Positions 1 through 8,100 of a stretch of 64,000 nt of DNA are shown piece after piece; the stretch's first letter is position 1; each line of letters opens with the position of its first letter. Source of the DNA: Chitinophagaceae bacterium (GTDB taxonomy: Bacteria; Bacteroidota; Bacteroidia; Chitinophagales; Chitinophagaceae); NCBI GenBank assembly GCA_947447465.1, contig CANFKE010000018.1:1-64000 (forward strand), in the 5' to 3' direction. Made by a program: the position numbers and the translations under genes. The notes beneath the pieces were generated by a model, which saw only the letters and a list, made by a program, of their open reading frames with translations, ran no database searches and was not told where the DNA came from.

Positions 1-6
1 AAAAAA

Positions 7-25
7 CCAAACCTAAAAGGTTTGG
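7..25 (-). terminator. Hairpin terminator downstream of tRNA-Gly
   Basis: A perfect 7-bp stem, CCAAACC/GGTTTGG, encloses a 5-nt loop. Read on the minus strand it follows the 3' end of the tRNA and is followed by a run of T (the A run at 1-6). This is a textbook intrinsic terminator for the tRNA transcript. Confidence 0.75.
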
Positions 26-32
26 AATCTTT

Positions 33-108
<76 letters not shown>

Positions 109-141
109 ATTTTGTTAAGACCTTTTCCCCTTTCGGGAGTG

Positions 142-149
142 CAAATATA
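142..149 (-). promoter_or_regulatory. Predicted -7 element for tRNA-Gly
   Basis: The minus strand reads TATATTTG, an exact match to the Bacteroidota -7 consensus TAnnTTTG. It lies 33 bp upstream of the mature tRNA 5' end. No clear -33 TTG was identified. Confidence 0.5.
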
Positions 150-354
150 GCGAGCAATTCCTTTTCTACAAATACTTTCGAAGATTTTTTCGAAGATTTT
201 TTTGTTCTATAAGTTTAAAGCAGAAAGTATAGCTGCTGATCATTACTTCTTGGTTACCATAACCTTAGTTGAAAACATGCTATCAAAGTGCTCCCCACCT
301 CAATTTGTACTTAATACGTTCTACTATTTACTAAATACTATCTTTGCCATCTCA

Positions 355-1014
355 ATGGCGGCAGTTAACGCATTTATATCCTTAGTAAAGAAAGACCTGC
401 TCATAGAGTGGCGGCAAAAACATACATTGTTTGGTGTGCTGCTCTATGTTGGCTGCACAGTTTTTGTGGTGTACATGATGAATGGACAACCCGAAGCCCG
501 GGTATGGAATGCTCTCTTTTGGCTCACCCAACTTTTTGTTGCGGTCAACTCTGTCGCCAAGAGTTTTTTACAGGAGCATGCCAACCGCTTCCGCTACTAC
601 TATACATTAGTACACCCTATTACCTTCATGCTGGCTAAGATGACCTACAGTATTTTATTGATGCTCGTCATGAGTCTGGTCACCCTATTCCTGTATTACC
701 TAATGCTGGGTTGGCCACTAACCAACACGGCTCTATTTATCCTTATCAGCTCAGTTGGCAGTATCAGCTTATCTGCTGTGTTTACATTCCTGTCTGCAGT
801 AGCGGCAAGGGCACAACAGAACTCAGCATTAATGGCCATCCTCGGATTCCCGCTAGTCACTCCTATACTTATGATTTTAAGCAAATTGTCAGTCGTAGCA
901 CTTAGTCCCGTCTATGTAGAGGGCTGGGGAACATTGGCCGCAGTTCTGCTGGCCCTCGACGGATTGATCATTCTATTAGGTGTAATATTATTCCCCTTCC
1001 TCTGGCAAGAATAA
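355..1014 (+). CDS. ccmB: Heme exporter protein B (CcmB), cytochrome c maturation
   Basis: CcmB is the membrane subunit of the CcmABCD ABC-type complex that acts in delivering heme to apocytochrome c outside the cytoplasmic membrane. The 219-residue protein has about six hydrophobic segments and no ATPase domain. Its early cytoplasmic stretch contains KKDLLIEWRQKH, typical of CcmB. The reading frame is open further upstream from a TTG at 202, but the ATG at 355 gives the usual family length and begins just before the conserved N-terminal KKD region, so I prefer it. CcmA, C and D are not in the window; the next gene is on the opposite strand, so partners would lie elsewhere. Confidence 0.85.
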   Translation: MAAVNAFISLVKKDLLIEWRQKHTLFGVLLYVGCTVFVVYMMNGQPEARVWNALFWLTQLFVAVNSVAKSFLQEHANRFRYYYTLVHPITFMLAKMTYSILLMLVMSLVTLFLYYLMLGWPLTNTALFILISSVGSISLSAVFTFLSAVAARAQQNSALMAILGFPLVTPILMILSKLSVVALSPVYVEGWGTLAAVLLALDGLIILLGVILFPFLWQE

Positions 1015-1079
1015 TAGTTTTTATAACATAGCTAAACAGCGATTGTCAGGCTTGAATTTCGACCACCACCTGCACCATA

Positions 1080-1499
1080 CTAGGGTGTCGCACTTACCCA
1101 CACCTCTCCATCTTCAAATATCTCTTTCTTCCAGATAGGCACTGTTTGTTTTAAGGTATCAATTATATACCTGCATGCAGTAAATGCAGCATCCCTATGC
1201 GCTGCAGAAACAGCTATTACTACAGGTACTTCTCCCACCTCCAATGTCCCAGTTCGATGATGTAATACGATTTTATGTAACGGCCATTCCTTCATAGCTC
1301 TTTCAGCTATCTTTTTCATTTCACTTATGGCCATAGGTTCATATGCTTCAAAATCAAGCCTTATTACCTTTCTGCCTTTTGTAACATCCCTCACAGTACC
1401 AATGAAAACATCTACCCCACCTGCAGAAGGGGTCATTACCCGGCTTATACAGGCACTAATATCAATGGGGAGATCTGTCAGTACTATATCTATCATCAA
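1080..1499 (-). CDS. moaE: Molybdopterin synthase catalytic subunit MoaE
   Basis: MoaE converts precursor Z (cyclic pyranopterin monophosphate) to molybdopterin, using sulfur carried on the MoaD C-terminus. The 139-residue protein has the family signatures VFIGTVRD (31-38), the YEPMA stretch (53-57), the HRTG segment (81-84) and the AHRDAAF block (100-106). Lys117 and Lys124 are spaced seven apart like the two active-site lysines of the E. coli enzyme (LK...WK). It is the last gene of a minus-strand operon and starts 7 nt after the moaD stop. No other moa or moe genes are in the window. Confidence 0.93.
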   Translation of the reverse strand: MMIDIVLTDLPIDISACISRVMTPSAGGVDVFIGTVRDVTKGRKVIRLDFEAYEPMAISEMKKIAERAMKEWPLHKIVLHHRTGTLEVGEVPVVIAVSAAHRDAAFTACRYIIDTLKQTVPIWKKEIFEDGEVWVSATP

Positions 1500-1506
1500 T
1501 TTAGTT

Positions 1507-1749
1507 TTATCCTCCGCTTACCGGAGGAATTATAGCAACTTCATCTACTTCTTGCAGCAGCTGCTGTCTATCTGCATACTCATTATTCACGGCCACCATA
1601 TACGACGACAAACTGGCCAACCGTGAAAATTTCGCCTCCAGCAACAAGCGCATATCTCCTACAGTTTGCCCATGTTGCAACTCTACCTCAATACCGGGGG
1701 CACCAAATATGTCTTTTGCTATACCGAATGCCAATATCTTTATCTTCAT
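1507..1749 (-). CDS. moaD: Molybdopterin synthase sulfur carrier subunit MoaD
   Basis: This 80-residue ubiquitin-fold protein ends in the required Gly-Gly (PPVSGG). That terminus is adenylated and thiocarboxylated before sulfur transfer inside the MoaE active site. The start codon overlaps the stop of the upstream TauE-family gene by 4 nt, so translational coupling is likely. The moaE start follows within 7 nt. The overlap with moaE's position and the terminal GG make the assignment firm despite the small size. Confidence 0.92.
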   Translation of the reverse strand: MKIKILAFGIAKDIFGAPGIEVELQHGQTVGDMRLLLEAKFSRLASLSSYMVAVNNEYADRQQLLQEVDEVAIIPPVSGG

Positions 1750-2522
1750 ATCAGATGAACGTGTTTTGATAATACCTCTACCCCAGCCGCAAATACCAAT
1801 ATGGCCGTCACTCTTCTTACTGCCATTTCATTCAGCTTCTTTATCCCTACTCGCGCCCCCAATTGTCCACCCAAAAATACAGCTACACAAAGCAATAATA
1901 TTCGGACATAATTTATTTCTGAAGACACTGGCTTAGACAAATGGGCTACAAGGCTCGATATTGAATTGACCAATATAAATACTGATGCCGCAGCAGCTAT
2001 CTTCTTAGGCATATCCCATCTGGTAATGTGCAACAAGGGCGATAGAAATATTCCGCCACCAATACCTACCATGCCCGACAAAAAACCGATAGTTCCCCCC
2101 ATCGCACCACTTTTCACTGCATTACTTTTATATCCACTACCCTCGGTCACCGGCTTTACAAGCAACATAAAAGAAGCCAGAATCAGACTACTTCCCAACA
2201 ATACAAAAAAGGTATCGGCACTTATCTTCACTAATGCACCCAAAAAAGCCATCGGCACACTCACTATCACTATGGGTAAGATCTTTTTTATATCCAGTTG
2301 CTTACTCCGAATAAATAATATACTCCCACCTGTCACCACTATGATATTGCATAGCAAGGCTATTGTTTTCATCTCATAGATAGGTAGCTGATAAATAGCC
2401 AATATTGCCGTATAACTCGATGCACCTCCAAATCCCACTGACGAATAGATAAAGGCTACAACACCAAAAAAAACAAGTAGTTCCCAATGCAACATGGGAT
2501 AAAAGTAATTAACGACTGGCAA
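1746..2522 (-). CDS. TauE/SafE family (UPF0721) membrane transporter
   Basis: This 258-residue polytopic membrane protein has about eight hydrophobic segments. The paired glycine-rich motifs of the TauE/SafE family are visible: GFGGASSYTA near 31-40 and GMVGIGGGIFLSPLL near 150-165. Members export or import sulfur-containing anions such as sulfite, sulfoacetate or taurine-derived products. The substrate here is unknown. It overlaps moaD by 4 nt as the first gene of the unit. The pairing is suggestive because MoaD needs a sulfur donor and many sulfur oxidoreductases need molybdenum cofactor, but that link is inference. Confidence 0.85.
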   Translation of the reverse strand: MPVVNYFYPMLHWELLVFFGVVAFIYSSVGFGGASSYTAILAIYQLPIYEMKTIALLCNIIVVTGGSILFIRSKQLDIKKILPIVIVSVPMAFLGALVKISADTFFVLLGSSLILASFMLLVKPVTEGSGYKSNAVKSGAMGGTIGFLSGMVGIGGGIFLSPLLHITRWDMPKKIAAAASVFILVNSISSLVAHLSKPVSSEINYVRILLLCVAVFLGGQLGARVGIKKLNEMAVRRVTAILVFAAGVEVLSKHVHLI

Positions 2523-2535
2523 ATACCAACAAAAA

Positions 2536-2565
2536 GCCGGGAAACAACTATCGTCATTTCCCGGC
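2536..2565 (-). terminator. Terminator after the DUF4476 gene
   Basis: The inverted repeat GCCGGGAAA/TTTCCCGGC has a 12-nt loop. On the minus strand it follows the DUF4476 stop (2584) and is followed by TTTTT. It lies just upstream of the TauE-family start at 2522. Confidence 0.75.
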
Positions 2566-2583
2566 CATCATTATTTCTATTTA

Positions 2584-3417
2584 TTATCTGTTCGCGTTAA
2601 TAAAATCATTAAGAGCTGTCTTATTAGAATCCCACGTAAATATGTTACCAATGCGGAAGAAATTGTTGTTATCTAATGTTCTCTTATAAACATATTTGGC
2701 AAAGTCCAACTTACTCTCTTCCCAGGTAAATGTCTTGCAAATGGCTATTACCTGATCTACTGTGAAATAGTTAGTGTTAGCAATGGTCTTTGCTGTTGAC
2801 AATCTTGTCTCATCCCATGCACTTGACTTTATGGATTGCAATGCCGCTGCAAAAGACTGGTTATCCATTGGCATGGGAGGTGGTGGCGGCGGTGGAGTGG
2901 TCACTACCTGTACAGGTGTATTGTTGCGGCCATTATCATGTCCATAATGCATCACATATTCACCTTGTTCGCCTCGGTATTCACGCTCCAATGTATTCAT
3001 CCTACCGAATGTCAACCTTGCATAACCACCTCTGTCCCTCACTATCCTCATGCTCAGGTTCACCGGTCCACCTTCTACAGGGTCCATAAATGTTATCGTT
3101 TTACTGATCGCCGGTGTACGGTTATCATCAAATATGATCTGTATATCATTCACTACGAACGGAAGATCTTCTATTCTCACTCTTGACTGTGCATAGGTGT
3201 TCTGCTTGATACCATTCAACATCAGAAAGAACCTTTCTCCATTTTCAGACCATACCGACAATGCACTTCCGGGAACACCAACCATCTGGCCATATCCTCC
3301 GCCATTACCTCTGGTTCCGCCTCCGTTACCTCCTCGGCCGTTATTATATCTTTTCTCCTGTGCTATAGAAAATAATGGCAGAGCCATCATTGCTAATAAA
3401 AGTAGTTTACGTTTCAT
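2584..3417 (-). CDS. Secreted DUF4476 domain protein with Gly-rich and poly-Pro linkers
   Basis: I chose ATG 3417 (277 residues) because it opens directly into a signal peptide, MKRKLLLLAMMALPLFSIAQ. A TTG farther upstream would add seven residues in front of it. After the signal comes a Gly/Asn/Arg-rich stretch (about 22-45), then a beta-rich middle region and a seven-proline run near residue 180. The C-terminal DUF4476 domain (about 190-277) has its repeated pattern F..A...I....WDE.R...A. DUF4476 is frequent in Bacteroidota exported proteins and has no established biochemical role. The domain consists of short helical repeats. It ends at a strong terminator and is transcribed alone. Confidence 0.85.
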   Translation of the reverse strand: MKRKLLLLAMMALPLFSIAQEKRYNNGRGGNGGGTRGNGGGYGQMVGVPGSALSVWSENGERFFLMLNGIKQNTYAQSRVRIEDLPFVVNDIQIIFDDNRTPAISKTITFMDPVEGGPVNLSMRIVRDRGGYARLTFGRMNTLEREYRGEQGEYVMHYGHDNGRNNTPVQVVTTPPPPPPPMPMDNQSFAAALQSIKSSAWDETRLSTAKTIANTNYFTVDQVIAICKTFTWEESKLDFAKYVYKRTLDNNNFFRIGNIFTWDSNKTALNDFINANR

Positions 3418-3684
3418 AAAATTTGTATTTGTGTGCAAGAATAATAAATAATTTCCAATCTGTTTAGCTGTAAATCAATTAGTGTGCCAATTTATTTGAA
3501 GGCAATTGCAACGGTATCTGAGAATAAACATCCATGGTCCCATCTACTGAAAATTATAGAAAAAATATTCCTGCATACGCTATGTGCAAACCTTATTTGA
3601 AATGCCACTTAAGTCTTTAACTATTTTAACAACTCTTAAAAGGCTATTTGTTTATTTTCATACCTTGGTAGTTGTAACCTGAAC

Positions 3685-5070
3685 ATGAATATCAAACAAA
3701 TAAAATGGCGTATCCGTTATGCCATGCAATACTTTCCTTTTACACTCAACACGTTACTCTGTGCCGCAGCATTATGGGGAGGATACTACTTGTTATACAA
3801 ACCTACCCCTAAAGGCGAAGACCCCTCTTCTATTATGCCATTTATAGTATTGATGGGTAAAATGACGTTCCTGCTGCTTGCACTCATTGTTATCCTGTCT
3901 ATGCTCAGTACCATCTTTGTTTGGGTTCATTATCTGATCCTCAAAAACAACGACGGTAAACTACTGTCTATTGAATTCACCATCGAATCTCGCAAGGGAA
4001 GAAAAAACAGACTATTCCTCAATGCTAGCCTTCCGGGTGCACTAAGACCTTTTCTTGGCTTTGTAAAAGGTAGCCTTATCTATGACAATAATCAGATGAC
4101 CGACAGGTTCAGTCTCATGTCTGCTCAGCAAAAAGAAAGAAGTATCTGGAGACTGGCCATAACAGGCAAAAGCAGAGTTACCCTGCCAGATGTAAAAGAA
4201 TATGACCTCAAAGGTGGATTCGTTTATTTTCAGGATATGCTGCACCTATTTTCATTGGCAGTTGCCCAGCCTGTCTCTGGTCACTTTTACCAACCTCCGG
4301 TGCTCATGCAAGAACAGGATGCAGATGTTTTTCCTAAAAAAACTGAAACACTGGATGTAAGAATTGAGCAACTGCGTAGGGTTGAAGGAGAACATACTAA
4401 CTACAAAGATTTTGAAGCCGGAGATGATGTACGCCGTATTGTATGGAAGGTCTATGCAAAGAATAAAGAACTGGTGGTACGTATTCCTGAAATATTTGAA
4501 CCTTATGCTTCACACCTCAACTGTTACGCTTCTTTCTATGCCGATGTAAAAGGCAAATGGCTGAACGACGACTACCTCAAAGAGATGCTGAACTACTTCA
4601 AGAACAATGTATGGACCGTACTCGATACCCTTTCAAAAAAGGAATGGAATATGTCTTACATCCCCGATCAGCAACTGAATATTGTTGAGGACGCTGATGA
4701 TGCAGCAAAAAACGCTCGGATAATCAGCAATAGCAACTGGCACAAAGACAAAAATTTAGCCGCTTATTTCAACCCTAAAACCGGAACTGTTCTTTGCATA
4801 TCATCACTTACCGACCCGCAAGATCTGGCAAACATGCTGGAACGATGCGATGGCGCTACTGTTATCTATTTCGTTCGAGTATCTCAGGTATTCAAACACT
4901 ACGCCGCGCTCAACCTCATCAGCAGACTAATTATTCGCCCTCCCAAAGACAGGCTTTCTAAACTTCGAACTCGTTGGCTTTTTTCACCAATGCGACTGCA
5001 ACTGAATAAAAGAGAGAAAACAATTACTGACCTATTGAAAAAAAGTGATGTTATCTGGGGAGAATTATGA
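3685..5070 (+). CDS. DUF58 domain protein, membrane-anchored
   Basis: This 461-residue protein has two N-terminal transmembrane segments (about 16-36 and 50-80), followed by a beta-rich region. Next comes the DUF58 core around 230-290, with the signature EGEHTNYKDFEAGDDVRRIVWK and RIPEIFEP (the first is given as a span of about 22 residues at 234-255). DUF58 proteins often sit beside MoxR-type AAA ATPases and von Willebrand factor A proteins. None is adjacent here, so this copy is an orphan. ATG 3685 is the natural start, about 15 nt after a TACCTTGG sequence that resembles a -7 element. Function is unproven. Confidence 0.8.
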   Translation: MNIKQIKWRIRYAMQYFPFTLNTLLCAAALWGGYYLLYKPTPKGEDPSSIMPFIVLMGKMTFLLLALIVILSMLSTIFVWVHYLILKNNDGKLLSIEFTIESRKGRKNRLFLNASLPGALRPFLGFVKGSLIYDNNQMTDRFSLMSAQQKERSIWRLAITGKSRVTLPDVKEYDLKGGFVYFQDMLHLFSLAVAQPVSGHFYQPPVLMQEQDADVFPKKTETLDVRIEQLRRVEGEHTNYKDFEAGDDVRRIVWKVYAKNKELVVRIPEIFEPYASHLNCYASFYADVKGKWLNDDYLKEMLNYFKNNVWTVLDTLSKKEWNMSYIPDQQLNIVEDADDAAKNARIISNSNWHKDKNLAAYFNPKTGTVLCISSLTDPQDLANMLERCDGATVIYFVRVSQVFKHYAALNLISRLIIRPPKDRLSKLRTRWLFSPMRLQLNKREKTITDLLKKSDVIWGEL

Positions 5071-5110
5071 TCATTTAAAATGCCTGCCATTCGGCAGGCA
5101 TTTTAAATGA
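5071..5110. terminator. Bidirectional terminator between convergent genes
   Basis: A perfect 18-bp stem (TCATTTAAAATGCCTGCC and its complement) has a 4-nt loop, immediately after the DUF58 stop and before the stop of the giant protein gene at 5134. Its ends are rich in A and T on both strands, so it can serve both directions. Confidence 0.8.
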
Positions 5111-5133
5111 TGCTTTATCTATTGATTGAAGAA

Positions 5134-8100
5134 TTACTGCTCCAATACAAAGTGGAATATCTTATTTACATTTTCAGACTGTACACTCAAGATATACTGG
5201 CCATTTGCCAGAGTGCCATCTAAACTGATCTGAGTATTCAGTTGGCCATTCACAGAACGGGCAGACTGACTATGTACCTTACGGCCCAATACATCAGTGA
5301 TACTGATAACGACCTCATCATTGACCTTTACTCCAAGATCTCCTTTAATAGTGAATGAACCGCTATTGGGATTAGGCAACAAGGATAAATTCACACCTTT
5401 TTGGTTGAGCTCATGTACTCCCACATTATTACCAATTGCGATCACCAGAGAGGTAAATACACTTACTCCACTGCACTGATCTGTATTGGTTACCTGACAG
5501 CTTACTGAATCTCCGTTGATAAGTGTATTAGTGATGAATACGGTATTGGTAGCTCCTGCTACTGGTACGTTATCTATGAACCACTGATAAGTTGGCGCAA
5601 GACCACCACCACTCGTCAGGGTAACTGTGAACGTATCATTCATGCCTGCAGGTATGATGTATCCCGGCTGTGCCGAAATGGCACCTATTGGCTGAGTGAT
5701 CGGCAACACAGTGATCGTCTCATTCGCAGTAGCAAATGGCGTGGTCAGACAAGGGAAATTACTCGTCATGGTCACCTGTACATTATCACCATTTACCGGT
5801 GCATAGCTAAACAACGGACCGGCAACTGTATTGACACCATTTACTGCCCACTGATAGGTTGGTGCTGTACCACCACCGGTCATATTGGTGGTGAATATCT
5901 CAGGATAGCCTTCACATGTGGTCAGTCCTAAAGAAGAATTGATAGACACGAATGGAGTGATGAACGGACTGACCGTTATTACCTTAGTGGCAGATGCTGT
6001 AGTAGCAGTACGACAGAATGCATTGCTGGTCATCACTGCAGTTACTACATCTCCGTTTGTAGGAACATAACCATAAGAAGAACTGGTACCAACTGGTGCC
6101 AGATTAACGTACCATTGGTACAACGGGGCACTACCGCCACCAGTCGGCACTGCATTGATAGTGGTAAAGGCTCCTGTACATACAGTATCACCACCGGTAA
6201 TAGCCAATGTAAGCGAAGGAGTAACGATAGGATGTACGGTCATGGTCACCAGATTGCTTGCAGTATCCGGTACAGCGCAGCCATAGCTACTTAATATCCA
6301 CAACCTTACAACATCACCATCAGCAGGAACATAACTATAGGTAGATGCACCTGAAAGTATAACATTATTGACACTCCAAACATATAACGGACTTGATCCG
6401 CCATTGACTATACTGGCTGAATAATTAACAAGATCGCCCGCGCACACAGTAGCTGATGGACTTGCATTGACGGTAACTGTAGGAATGACTATAGATGTTA
6501 CATTTACAGGCAGTGTTACAAAACAGCCGCTCGTACCTGTAGTATAGGTGATCGTTGCTGCTCCGATTGAAGCACCATAAGCAACTCCTGTTGTGGCATC
6601 AATGCTTGCAACTGCAGGGTCACTGCTCGTCCATGTTCCACCGCCTACTGTATTGCTCAATGTGCTGATACCGTTGATACAAATTGCTGCCGAACCTGTA
6701 ATAGGTGCAGGTATAGGATTAACAGTTACACTCGATATTGTTCGGCATCCTGTTGGCAAGGTATAAGTAATTGCGGATATACCCGGAGTAAGTCCTGTAA
6801 CTCCTCCACCCGCACTCACTGTAGCTACAAACGGATTACCTACTATCCAGGTACCACCGGGTGTTGAAGACAGTGTAGTTACAGATGTCTGGCAAACAGA
6901 TAATGACCCACTGATAGTTGCAGGTAATGGGTTAATAGTGATCGACATTGTAGTATAACAGCTATTACTACCTGTATATGTTACAGTAGCCGCACCTGCC
7001 GATATACCTGTGACCACTCCTCCCGCAGAAATTGATCCTATACCCGAAGGACTGATACTCCATGTACCCGGCGTAGTAACGTCTGAGAGAGTAGTAACAC
7101 CACCTGCCTCACATGCCGACATAACACCTGTAATAGCAGCAGGTATTGGCAGCACAGTAACATTTGTAGATATATAACATCCTGTGGAAGTAATAGTATA
7201 TGTTATTGGCGCAACACCGGCAGTCACGCCATATACTACACCACTTGCATCAACGGTGGCAGTTCCTGTAGCGCCACTGCTCCATGTTCCCCCTGTTGAT
7301 GTTTCTGTTAGCGTTATGGATGCGCCACCTCCACACACAGTTGTAGTAGCGCCGCCAATAGGTGCTGGTAGCGGATTAACGGTTGCAGTTATGATAGCAT
7401 AACAGCCGGTAGAAGTTAGTGTATATACTATATTGGCAGTGCCTACACCAACACCTGTCATCACTCCTGTTGTTGACCCGATTATTACATTCGCCGTATT
7501 AGTTGATGACCATGTCCCTGGTGTAGTAGCATCTGTTAATGTAGCAGACTGATTAAGGCAAACTACCGGTGTACCGACTATAGCCGACGGCACAGGATTT
7601 ACGGTAATTGCCCGGGTCACATAACAACCGGTCAATGGTAAGGTGTAAGTTATAGTACCCGCTCCGGCTGCAATACCTGTTATTGTGCCCGCAGCATCTA
7701 TTGATAATGTTCCACTCGGTCCTCCGCTCCATGAACCTGTACCTGTAGCATCAGTTACAGTTACTGTCGCCCCGTTATCACATACTGCACTGGCACCTGT
7801 AATAGCAGCCGGCAGCGGATTTACAGTAACTGGCAACGTAACATAACAACCCGTAACAGGTAAAGTATACGTAATTGTGACACTGCCAGCAGCAACACCT
7901 GTAACAACCCCTCCACTAGTTATGGTAGCAGTAGCTGATGGCCCTGAGCTACCCCATGATCCTGTACCACTGGCATCTGAAAGCGATATTGTAGCACCAC
8001 CCGCACACACCCCTGTAGGGCCTGTTATAGGTGAAGGTAACGGATTGACTGTTATAGTAGTAGATGTGCTGCAACCAATAGAAACAGCATAAGTTATTGC

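Noticed and set aside
202-354. TTG-initiated N-terminal extension of CcmB
   Set aside because: It would add 51 residues with no similarity to CcmB. The ATG at 355 gives the normal length.
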